A DNA stretch of 64,000 nt. Origin: Cardiocondyla obscurior. Its lineage: Eukaryota; Arthropoda; Insecta; Hymenoptera; Formicidae. A model generated the notes under the pieces. It saw only the letters and a list, made by a program, of their open reading frames with translations. It had not been told where the DNA came from and did not search any database. This document shows, in pieces, positions 39,493 through 51,239 of this stretch (position 1 is the stretch's first letter; every line of letters begins with the position of its first letter). The stretch spans positions 622,501 to 686,500 of the forward strand of contig NC_091884.1 of NCBI RefSeq assembly GCF_019399895.1. Reading direction: 5' to 3'. Both the position numbers and the translations under genes were made by a program.

Positions 39493-42400
39493 AAAACCCG
39501 TCTAAGCCATGTTTGGCCACCGCACGGGCAGAGCCCCGGGCTGCTACTTCACGTTTGCTCTAGAAACGCACGGCGATGAATTTGCGGACGACCTAACCAG
39601 CGGTCGGGACAAATACGGCGCCCCGAGCGAGTAATTCCTGTACGCTTCTATACATGCAAATGTCCTTGCCTTCAGACCCGGCCCTCGACACTCGGTTAAT
39701 TGTTACTGAAACGCGCGTGACTGGCATGGAACGAGTTACTTTCGGGATCTGTCGCGAACAGGTGGAAAATACTAATTTCCTATTGTTGAGTCGTTTGCAT
39801 ACGAAATGTATTTTGGGAGTCTCGATTTCGTAGAACGCTTCGGATAGTCTTTTGTGGGTTAAACGTCGTCAAATGTGCACGTATTACGTCCCATAAATAA
39901 AAGTTTCTTTCCGAAAACTAGTTTAGTCGCATTCTTCTTTTCTTCTTTTTTTTTTTTTTTAGTCTGCAGAACGAGAATTATATTTTTAAACGTGACACGT
40001 TGCGGAAAGGCGAAATTTCTTTTTCGCAAAAAGAAAAAAAAAAAAAAAAGAGGAATATCGACGAAAGATTCAACTTGTTACCTTTTTTCAAAAGTGCCTT
40101 CAACTATATTGAAGCATGTCATAATATCGTGTTACGATATCATAATAGTTTACTCGAGATCTTTCAGATCTCGCTTATCTCGTACGAACTCGTATTTATC
40201 GTCACATTACTTCAAGCAGCGTGTTTAATAAAGATATTCGATAGATAACGCGCGCGCGTATCAATTTCAATTATCAGTTCACATTAAATCGTAATACCGG
40301 GATCGATAAATTTCCAGATATTGCAAGTATGGCCAATATCATGCTTATTCATTCTCCAGGCGACGCCCGTGTAGAAAATTCACTGTTATCTAGCATCTTT
40401 TAAAATTGAATAACGCGCGTCACGAGCACGCGTTATCGAGCGCATGTGAGCGTAAGAAGCATGTGACATCGTGATTCGAGAAATCGCTCGGCGTCGCGTT
40501 GCGCTCGCGAGATTGCGATCATCAACGGCATCGGGGCGAACGATCGCCGGTGATTCCTCGGAGAGGAAACCATAGGTCTTCATGGAAAAAGCCCGATTGC
40601 AACGCGCTCCGAAATAAGAGAGGAAAAATAGAGAAAAAAGATAGGGAACGAGACAGGGCGAGACATACGCGGAGAATGCGGAGAGAACGTGGAGAAAAGG
40701 GAGAGAAGGAAAGAGAGAAAGAAAGAAAGGACAAAAAAAAAAAAAAAAAAAAGCGACGGAAGGACACACGCGCGAAAGGAGGGGTGGAGCAGTCGTGTGA
40801 TGCTGGATGAGGACGAGAGCCCAGTGGAATGCACAGAATGCATCCAGCGCACCTGCTTGCAGGCTTCAGCTCTGACTGAGACGGCTCGAATCGTGCCTGC
40901 GAGGAGTCCGTCCTCGTGTGGGTGACACAAACACGTCGGAACATCGAAGGGCGCGAAGGGTAAAGGAGGGCGAACGAGGACGAAGCCGGACGGGAGGCTG
41001 CGGGTGGCCGAGAGGAGGAGAGGAGCCTGGACCGCCAGGAGGAGATCCAGGAGACGTTACCACGCTCTCCTCGTTCCGCGTCGATAAAGTTCGTTTCGCG
41101 CAATAGGTTTCTCCCGACGGGCCAATCATCCGGTCGCTATTTACGCGAGTTACAGCTTTCGCTCGGCACTCGGTTACAAATTTCTACACGTTGAACTTAA
41201 AAAAGGGAAATAAAATAGAAAGAAAAGAAACAGAATCCGATTGGCATTAGGCGCGGAATATTTCTTATAAATGTAATTTAGCGCGGAAAAGGATTGTCTA
41301 GTATTAGCAATAGTTAGGGTTAATATCGCACGGCACCGTTTCGCACACTCGAGAACGGAACACGCGAGAGCGAGAGAAAGGGGCGTTTTATCTGGCTAAG
41401 AGTGAGGCTTATTGACCTGCCGCTAGCCGCTGGCCACGGCGACTTATGGCCTTAAAGCGCACTCGCGACCTCGAAGAAACCGGCCGCGAAATCGCGTTGC
41501 TCACAAATTGGATGGCTTTTAAACGTGTTGGAAAACTGCATCTACGAGCTCGAGGATTCTGAAGAGAATCTAAAGGAAAAAAGCGCTTTAACGCGATAAA
41601 AAAAAAAAAAGTATAATCTAACAAACGTTTTGAACAGGTTTCCTCCTCGAATTTTAAAGCAGCGCAAAATAAATTATATCGCATAAATTAACTATTAATT
41701 CAAATAAGTAAAAGTAAAAGTACTTGTTAAGATGGTTAAGAAGGAAAGTAACGAAAGCATGGAAAGAATGATAAAAAGTTTCCTTTAAAAAAAGCTCGTC
41801 TACGAATTAATTGGAGAAGCCATATAATGGCATTAGTAATATTTTGATTCAGTATAAGTATCCAATATAAATAATCCACGTCCATAATATATGAAGCTAA
41901 TATAAAGTAAATACTAGTTTTAATTAATTAATGTTGAAGACTAAATTTATATATGCATATGTGACTACTGCGAGTTCAAATTAAAATTCTAATAATCATA
42001 AAAATAAAATAATACAAAAAAAAAAAAAAATAAAAAATAAAAAAAAAGGGAAATGTTCACACAAATGTAACGCGCTATCAGTAGTGACGACAAACATTCG
42101 ACTCTATTATCGCTTGTCCTATTAGACAGGAGACACCGTATATATGATGCAACAGCTCTTTATCTTGCGGTAAACCCGGTTTTGACTTTCAAGCGGATAC
42201 ACTATCTTACAGCGAAGTGTATTACGGTTCGAGCGAGTCGCTCGTAGATGAAGCGAAGCAAGGCGAGTTCATCGAAACGCGCTTTTCAGATATAACGCCG
42301 ATTAAAATTCATGAGCCGCGCAGCACACATGATAACGTTCATAATAGGGATCGGCGCAAGAAGCGGGTTTAATGCGCCTTTAAAAAAAAAAAAAAAAAAA

Positions 42401-45400
42401 AAAATCTTGATGGAAATTCACGACAACATGCGTCCATTAATCAAAAATTGAAGTACGGCCGGCGCCTGGAAACATTTTTATTTTCCGGGATAATTATATT
42501 TGCCAAGTGAACGTGTAAATTTTGTGCCCTACGTGAGACCACTTTGTTGGACTATCGAGTTTTTATCAGATCTTAACGAGGCGAGCTTCTGATCACGGGC
42601 TTTAATAATTAGCGGTAATCTCTCTTATCTCCCATCTTGAGTAATTGGACTTCCCAAATGCGCACATTTTTGTTTTTTTTTACACAAAAGACAAGGGAGT
42701 ATTGCCGACGAGGATCTTATTAATCAATAATAAAGTTATTATTATTATTAAGTTATCAGTGTTTTATCGGTTGTTACTATAAAAAAAGAAAAAAAAGAAA
42801 AAATAATTAACGAGAACGCGCGAACCACCGGGTACAAAGTTTTGACCGAGATGAAAATTTATAATTCATATAAATTTAAATTAGCCTGATTTTACTTCGT
42901 TTATTTTATAACGTGTTAACGGCTTTAACGAACCGACGTTAATATCATTAAGCGTCACTTCCACGTAGAATTTATTGTCCACTTTCCGCGTGTATTTAAA
43001 AAATGAGCCGAAAGTAATAATCAGGTAAAAAAAGAAAAAGAAAAAAAAAAGTTAACGATCAGCATTTTTCGAGTTGAACGCGCATCGCTTTTCACTTTTG
43101 CCGCGGGCTGTATTCAGTCTTATTAAATATCACAGAGCACCCGGCGAGGGTGGCGTATAAACAAAGCGCACGATATTTATATGATTAATCTTTCGGCCAG
43201 CGATTCGGCACTCTCCAAATATTCGATACCTCGATTTCAAGCGAATGCAGTTTTATTAAACAGATTACGCGCGAGCGTATAGAAATTATTGAATATCGAA
43301 AATATCAGGAGTATGACGCACATTTAATAATGCCCCCGTGAATTAGTGGGTTCAACCCGCGAATTCTTGCTCGCGTATTACGCTCTCATTACACGTTTCA
43401 TTACCTACCATTCCGCGGATGGGCGAAAATGCAAGAGGGACCGGTGCGTTACACAATATTTATCGTAAACCCGACCGACCTCGCGAGTGACGATTACGTG
43501 CGGCTGACGGGCTAAAAAAAAATATATATTTCTTTTTTTATTTTTTATAAAAGCGCGAGGCGTAAAAGCTCGACGCCATACATTTTGCGGCCGGCTGATC
43601 GCATGCAATGACCGAGGCTCCGTTCGATAATAGCGGCGGGATCGGGCGCGTTTGCATTATATCTTTAAACCACGTCAATTTCGCTCGCGTATACCCGCCA
43701 GTTACTGGATTCTAGAATCCCCTGCCGGGCCGTTCTTTCCGCGCGATCCGGCCGCACGATAGCCGAGGCTTCCGCGATGGTTTCGCACGCGTGCATAATT
43801 CGTAATTGACCGACGCTCCGGGATAGAAATTATCGACGCCGCCGTTCCACGTTTATCTAAGCGTGGAGGCGCAGATCTGGTTAACGTCGCGTGTGTGCAA
43901 CTAGGAATCAACGAAACTGATTTAGCTGAAAGGCAGCGCTGATACTTCATCGCTTCGTCTTGGCACAATTATCGAAGTAAGAAATTAAGCATCTAAGATC
44001 ACGCGCGTGCTGAATCGAGATCTCGTTCGAAACGATAAAAGAATCTGCTATCATAATAATTAACATAAAAATTAAATTGCGTTCACCCTCTATGACTTTG
44101 ATCTATAAATTTTACTGCGAATTATTATTTTTCGTTGATCTCGTTCGTCTAAAAAAAATCCCGACGGAGAAAAGAAATCTGAAGAAGAAAAAAAAAAAAA
44201 ATTATAAACCTGCAAAGCTGAGCTCGATTGCGAATAGCACGGTGGCGGCGGTGGCGGCCACAAGGCACGCCGATTAAGCGTCGCGTGTGAATCAAGCGTG
44301 GGCAAAGGCATCGAGAGACAATAAAACCGGCGCCTCTCCGCCAGAAACGCTTCTGGAATCCGGCCAGATCGCTTTGTGACGTGGACTCGCGACTAATGGT
44401 CGTTGACGACATCGATTAACCCAAGCTTTACCATATTCCCCGGAGCGGAAAAGAAAAATGATTTTGCACGATCTATTTATTTCAAGATTATCGCAATCCT
44501 CTCTCTGTTATTAATCAGCGCGTGTCTTAGAACCGGCAAAAAAAAAAAAAAAAAAAAAAAATATAAAATATTTAAAAAAAGTAAAACTTTGGAGGCAAAA
44601 GTACAGCTTTTAAATTTCGCTTTTATTTTGCTTTTCGCTCGGTGGTTCCCGAATCACCACGTTCGAGATCTTATCATTATCGCAACTGTCACGCAAATTG
44701 CACGTCCGTTTTGTATACGTTCACTTGCGCGTCTTTACCGTTATTAGTATTAATTACGTAATTGGTATTTATGCAAATACACGCATACAGACGGTGAAAT
44801 GCTTTTAATGATAGCTTTGGTAAACGAGAGTATTCACGTTTATAAGCGCGAAGACGCGTCTTACGTCAAGGCTGCCCCGTGTAAGTACGTTTATTACCGC
44901 TATCGCAATTATCGCTCATACAAATCAGCGCAAAACTGTCGGAATTAAAGAGAATTACGGGATGACTAAAAGCGCTAAGAAGCTATCGTTATCTTGCATT
45001 TCAATTCGGAATTTGCAGCAAATTTATGAACTTGCAGAGTCGCATTCCGCAACATCCGCAAATAGCCGTAATCTGTAAATCGGTAAATATACACGGATAA
45101 CTTGCTTGAAAATTATATTTAAGTTAAAAATATATTTTTTATACGCCAAAAAAGAAAAAATATATATAATGTTTCCCAGGATTACATAAAGTATATATTG
45201 TAATATTAAAGATCCGCGCGCGTTTTCGACTTCCCATCACGTTCATATAAAATTATTATTGCCCGTCGTTCTAAGATGAACTTTTCCGATATTATGTATG
45301 CATCCTATTATTCTCATTAGAATAATAACCGTCATTGTGCGGAATCAACGGTGTGTTATAATATAACGGCGCTTTCGAAACGGCAAAATGCAACGCGATT

Positions 45401-48373
45401 CGAGTGAAAGTTAAACAGAAGACTCGTCATTATTAAAATATATCAAACCAATCGAGAAGGTATTCCGGAGTGCTCGCTCGCGTGACTGCAACCTCTTTCT
45501 CTTATCGACAGGATCAATTTAGAGCTCGTTGTAACTCTTCGGAAAAGTAATACGATCGTTCGGCAAGACTGAAAGTTTTTCGAACGAAAATTTGATTGGC
45601 TAATTAAAAGAAAAAGAAAGAAAATAAAAAAAGAATTTTATTCGTCCTCGATCGTAACCTAGCTCAACCCCTCAATCGTCCACAACCCGAAAACGATGGA
45701 CGTTTAAATATTATCATAAAACAAATGCCGTAACGCTTATTCCGAAAATTACCTCACGAAGACTATTATACGGTATTTCGGTAGCTCGACGGTGATTTGC
45801 TGCTCTTTCACGATAAATTATCGTGACGTTAATTACTATCGTTCGTGAACGAAACGCATGTCGCGGTAACCGCGAATGATTGTGTACCCGAAAATGTTTC
45901 GTATCGTCTCGTAAAACTCCTCTTTCTTTTCGGCACATTTCTCTCTCTCTTTTTTTCCTCTCTCTTCAACGTTTCAGCGGTTCTTTTGCTCATTTCGATC
46001 TCTCTTTCTTTCTCTCTCGCCGTCGCGTCATATCTACGGGTCGTTGATATCATTCGCCTCGTGTTTTCTCAGATAACGTGCATGCAGCGGCCGTCTGCGA
46101 AATGCGGCACGCACTGCGCACCCGTGATAATAATTATTGACAGATGCGACCGACTAATGCGGCTTTCGTCTCACTAACACGCCAGTCGCGACGGCTCGTT
46201 TTATTGATGAAGACGCGCTACGCGCTCGGAACGAAGCCAGCGATAAATCGGCACGAGACTGTTGAAAATTAATACCGCTGTTTCGCGACAATCGAATGCT
46301 GTACAACAATTTCTCAATGGTAACGTACAATAGTAGAATTGCAGAAGTGAACCGACAACGAGAATCTAAAACTTTCGAGTGATTCTATAGCACTCCACGT
46401 GTTCGCGTGCGAATTATGTAATTCGATTGTTCTTTTATTTATTTATTTATTATTTTTTTTTTCTAAAATTAAAATACAGATAGCTGGAAAAGTTAACTGA
46501 CAAAGCTTTCTTTTTTTTATTTTTTTTTTTTATTTAATTTACACGTATTTATATCGGGATTAATTAATGTTTAATGTAGCACTTTGATCTTTAATACGGA
46601 TCAACGATTTAATGTATACGAAACAGTACGACTCTCTATAGTACAGTAGATATATTGCATCTAGATACTTTACTCACTCACTGTTATGAATCCTGTATCG
46701 TGAATAATTGAAGAGCCCGAAGCAATACGTGCTAAGTCCCACCGAGGGGAAAACCTAGCGAGGTACAAAGCTTATCTCTGTCCACAGTTCGATTACAATG
46801 CCGAACAAGATATTTCATCAATTTTTATGACGAAACCGTAAAATACCGCTGAACAATTAATTATTAAAATTGCAGTCGCGCAATTACTACTGGAACCTTC
46901 ACCTAAAGAGATAATACGCTAAACTTTGTGAATTTAAATAAAATATATTATTCTCTTTATTACGATTTTTTTTAAATAGCTTTTCACTCTTGAGTGTTAA
47001 AAAAAAAGTCTTTCGTGAACTAATTATATTACTGAATAGCCTTCTCCTAAAAAAAAAAAAAAAAAAAATAAAAAAAAAAGAACCAAGTAGGTCGTCTTAA
47101 TTTTCTTATGGACGCGTGAATAATTTAATTAAGAGATAATTACATTTCCGGAGTAAATCATTAAAGAAGATAGACTCACTATTTTTTTAATACATACCAA
47201 ATGCTAAGCGTAACAGATAAGATATGACTTTTTTCGCTCCCCCGAGATAGATGTGTTTTCGTTATTAACTCCGGCAAGGTTGTGGCAAATAAACAATCTT
47301 TTCACGATGTGTCAGGGGCATGCATATTTAATTCAACTTGACTCTAAAGAGCAATGAAATGGATCATTAAAAAAAAAATTCCTTTCTTTCTTTTTGTTGT
47401 CAGCATAAATTATCGAGCCTGCAAAAATGTTAGAAGAAAGTCGACGTAATAAAGTAAATAATACTAATTTAACGAGAGATTATTACAGTGCTCTCTAACA
47501 GAGCAAAAAATTTCGTTAATTATGAATATCTAGCACGTGCGAATTGTTTACGTAATTTCTCCGTAATATAATTAAAATTGAAAATTAGTAAAACACAATA
47601 TTGGAATACAATTAAATTATGTAACGGTATTTATGATTATGAGGGTAACTGCATAATGGAATAAATAAAACGAATTTTTAAATCGTAATAATTAATAACG
47701 AAACGCAGCGCGTTCACGGCGCGATGAGGAAAATTAGTACTGAGTTGACATTAAGTATTAAAGAGCGAATCGCCCGGCCTTAATATTCGCGGGGAAAACA
47801 TTTATAACGCGATTTCCATTGCTCGTATTCAGACGTGAGCTTGAAAATGGGAAAATTATTTTCCATCGCGACTCGTTACGCCAAAAGTTGCTCGCTCGCG
47901 AAAAGAGGGATCCAGTTTCCTTTCGAAGACTACGATTTTAAAAGCGCAACAGCGGAATGCACGATTAAAAAAAGGAAAATTGTCGAAAACTGTTCCGCCA
48001 CGCGTCTTTTCAATAGCTAAAGACAAACTTTAAAACTGTTTTTCATTCTTGTGAGAACAAGTAGCGTGGCTTGCGAGTGGCGTGATAAGGCCGTCTTCTC
48101 CCGTTTGTTTTTTCGTGATAAAAAGCAAAAGCCCCACGAATCAAGTGACTCACGGAAACGAATAAACTATGGCATTCTATCCGAAACTGATAAAATTTCC
48201 GGCTAACAAGTACGGAATAAAAATTTTCCTTTGGAACAATTTATGTATAAAAAATTTTTTTCAACCTCGTATCGTCTTTATAAAAAATTTGTGCGTTTCA
48301 CGTGAATCAGCTGATTAATTAATTCTATTGTTGCCTTTTATTAAATTAAATATATTTTTTTTTTTTGTTACAG

Positions 48374-48666
48374 ATCGACGCACTGCCGCCAACGAAAGTG
48401 TCGTCACCGTCGATATTATTAATTATACGAACCGCAGACGGTTCGTCGGTCGTTCCGGGAGTTTCGCAAAGTCGGGCGTAATTTTTTAACTTTTTTCTAA
48501 ACGCGAATGCTGGACGCGCGGGAGTGATCAATAATTTTCGCGATTGTAAAATCACGGTCGGGGTGTTCGCGAGTGACTTGTGCGCGGAAGGATGACTCGT
48601 CACGTCCCATCTGAGAGGAGGAGCAGGCCCGGGACGGGCATCTTGCATCGGCGGAGCAACTTTTAA
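48374..48666 (+). ncRNA. Cassette B exon 2
   Basis: The acceptor TTTTTTTGTTACAG and donor TTTAA|GTAAGT bound a 293-nt exon, the paralogue of 18,538-18,800. The last 119 nt (48,548-48,666) are 114/119 identical to copy A. The 5' part shares only patches, such as TCGGTCGTT followed by GGGAGT. No counterpart of cassette A exon 1 was found upstream in 48,000-48,360. The unit is about 30 kb from copy A in the same orientation, so it may be a tandem duplicate gene or duplicated exons of one very long transcript. Confidence 0.55.
48592..48666 (+). CDS. Candidate 24-aa micro-ORF, copy B
   Basis: This is the counterpart of the 18,726-18,800 frame, reading MTRHVPSERR, SRPGTGIL, HRRSNF, then TAA as the last codon of the exon. 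Start, length and stop position are the same as in copy A, although the stop triplet itself changed from TAG to TAA. The peptide is short, basic and unrecognised. Coding status is unproven. Confidence 0.35.
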   Translation: MTRHVPSERRSRPGTGILHRRSNF

Positions 48667-48783
48667 GTAAGTATAAATATTTTAAATAAAATCTTTAATT
48701 AAAAAAAAAAAAATTTTTTTTTTTTATTAACTTTATTAATTAACTGGCACGTCTATATTAATGTTTTCTTTTTTATGTTACAG

Positions 48784-48827
48784 TCACCGGCAGAATTTTA
48801 CAACTCCGCTGAAGCTCATGCAGATTG
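48784..48827 (+). ncRNA. Cassette B exon 3 (44 nt)
   Basis: The acceptor TTATGTTACAG and donor GATTG|GTGAGT enclose the paralogue of the 39-nt exon at 18,925-18,963. It has one substitution and an extra 5 nt (GCTCA). The intron start is also conserved, through GTGAGTCGCATGA and the later CTCTTAAAAAATAACGCGCG. Confidence 0.5.
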
Positions 48828-48909
48828 GTGAGTCGCATGATTTTTTTTTCGTAGTTCGTAATTAGTCTCTTAAAAAATAACGCGCGCGTAGTTTCTTCTA
48901 CTATTTTAA

Positions 48910-51230
48910 ATAAAACGAGGAGAAACTATTTTTTTCTTTTCGTTTAACTTCTGCATATGTACCCTCCACACAGTTAACGTATAAATAATGTGATAATCAT
49001 TAAGAATTAAACTGATGCAATGCAGCTGAATTATTTTGAAATGTAATAGGAAAAAAAAAAACAGTGAAAAAGAAAAAGGAGCGAGAGAAAAAGGCAGGGA
49101 TGAGTAGAATAATTTTAGTAATATTCTACATTATGTATAGCTCAGCGCCAAGTTTTGTAATAATAAAAGGGAATGAATAAACGATAGTTATGTAGGAAAA
49201 ATATTATGAGAGCCCACATACCCTCCCGTTAAATGCAATCGCCATAATGCACCCCCTCTCGGTGGTAAATTAAGGTTCAACGTGCGCGCACTCATTCATG
49301 GAAAACCGTCTACTGTAATTTGCATTATAGCCATCTAATTTATAATGTGCCACGTCATTACATCAAGTCCATCGCGGAATAACGATTACTCACTTTTATA
49401 TGGAACATTCAGTAGAATAAGAATTGACGAGTGTATTTCGCGTTTCCTCAACTAAAAGCTCAATTAGCACTTTAATCGCGACATTATTTAAAAAGATAAG
49501 AAATTTAAACGCCGACAAATAACGTTTTAAGAACGTAAACAAGGGTGTGAAAATTTATTCAACGAGCAATTCAAAATTTCGACTTTAAGAGAAAATTTCA
49601 AATTAAATAATAACTTGAAATTCGCTTCTTAAATTTAATTTTTCGAAAAACAATTTAAACTTTAATTAATACAACATAATAGAGAGTAAGCTTGTAATAA
49701 AGTTCCCGGCGTTTCAACCACAAATAATATAATATTTTTGTTTGATATTGAAAATGAAAATAAAATTATCAATATAAATTCACGAAATATTAAAAGAAAA
49801 AGAAATTTGTGAATTATAATACGAGGAAATAAAATTACGCTCGCGCTCTTTAGCACCATGGGAATATTTATGAATTGGTATTGAAATCTTAAAGTAATTT
49901 ATTTGTCAGCGGCTGTGTTTTGCAATGCGCGATGCACCGCATACCTCCGTATTCGTTTTGCCCGCTTACTAATGCGCCTCTTCATTCGCTATGCATGTTT
50001 CGCGGAAACGCCAGCTTCGGCAAAACGCCAGCAATAAATTCTACCTCTAATGCACTCGTGATTAAATCTATTCGCAATATATTTAAGTTCGTTCGCAACT
50101 TAAAAAATGATCGCGCGCCACAATAGTTAGGCATCGTTATAAAGCAAGCGCGCGCTTCTACGAGCGCACATCAGCTTCGTACGACAGAGGACACGGGCGA
50201 TTTCAATGCAAAGGGGAATAATTAATCGCTAGTACGTTTTCTGTTCTTGGAATTTACGGACGCAATGCCTCGTTAATATTTATACGAACAGAGCCGAGTA
50301 ATGCACAATTAAATATAGTATGCAAATGTGCAAAATTTATTCGTGGGCGAGCATCGTTCCAGCTAATTAACTTGGAGTGGACCATTTCATTATTTCACCG
50401 TTCTTATTAAAAAAAAAAAAAAAATATCTTAAAAAAAAAAAAGAAAATAAATAAAATTAAAAAAATAGAACGCAAGCTTGTCTTTCGAGGGTGAAACGTA
50501 CTGGGACGCGGCAGACACGCGGTTTCTGAGATTAATGCAACGGGAAACGTACGCGGCGAGTGAAGGAAAATAAAAAAAGAAAGAAAAAAGAAAGAAAAAA
50601 AAAAAGAAAAAAGAAGGCTCGCCTGTTGCTGAAGTGAACGAATGCGGCGCGGCGTGTACGAACTATTACACACACCGAAACGTAATAGTACAATGGTAGC
50701 GAAGTCATTCTGCGCTCCGAACATTTGCGTGACAAACGTGCGCAACAATGTTGTGTGTTTAAGTCGACAATACTGATCGCCACAATGAATCAACTCGCTC
50801 CCCGACGGCGCGAAGGTAAAATGTATTTCGCGTATAACATTTTCGCGCGTGTATTTTATACACGCAGTCCGATACGCGAGTACGTATCCGAAGTTCGCCG
50901 TTTGTCCGTACTAAATTATGGCCGGGTTATGAATATGGATCTGACGGTACATTGTGCCCGATATTTGTCTCATTCTTAGGAAAAAGAAGGGGATGTTTTT
51001 TTTTTTTTTAATATTTTTTTTTTACCATTTCGCGAGGAACGAATTCATTAAACTGTCGATCTGTATTATTCTTAATAATATTTTATCTTTTTTTTTAACC
51101 CGCAAAGTTTTAATCTCGGCTGATAAAATTCGGGAGACTATCTCTCCAGTTTTTTTTTTTCTTCTTTCTTGTTTTTTACAAAAGTTTACTTTTGATTTCG
51201 GAACGATTTATGAACGGACAATATAAAAGG
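48910..51230. other. Non-coding stretch, no gene recognised
   Basis: AT-rich sequence. A-rich and purine-rich runs occur at 50,408-50,465 and 50,565-50,614, and T-runs at 50,994-51,025. The open frames are short and lack motifs. Confidence 0.5.
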
Positions 51231-51239
51231 ACGAGTTGA

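Larger units (their letters stand above)
35300..48340. other. Long non-coding stretch with islands and repeats
   Basis: No coding gene is recognised. CpG-rich patches lie at about 37,040-37,940, 38,380-39,080, 39,390-39,680, 40,380-41,130 and 43,560-43,960. A (GA)n stretch follows an A-run at 36,200-36,245. A homopurine-rich tract spans about 40,609-40,765. A-runs of around 20 occur near 42,380, 44,540 and 47,050. A-rich blocks containing only scattered other bases are common, as elsewhere in the window. Confidence 0.5.

Noticed and set aside
40522..41129. Overlapping frames of 60-190 codons on both strands
   Set aside because: They arise from a purine-rich/pyrimidine-rich tract and a GC-rich patch. 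The Pro/Gly-rich minus-strand segment is not a periodic collagen repeat.
45845..46177. Hydrophobic 110-codon plus-strand frame that could pass for a membrane protein
   Set aside because: It begins at GTG, and its hydrophobic stretch is a translated CTCTTTC pyrimidine tract.
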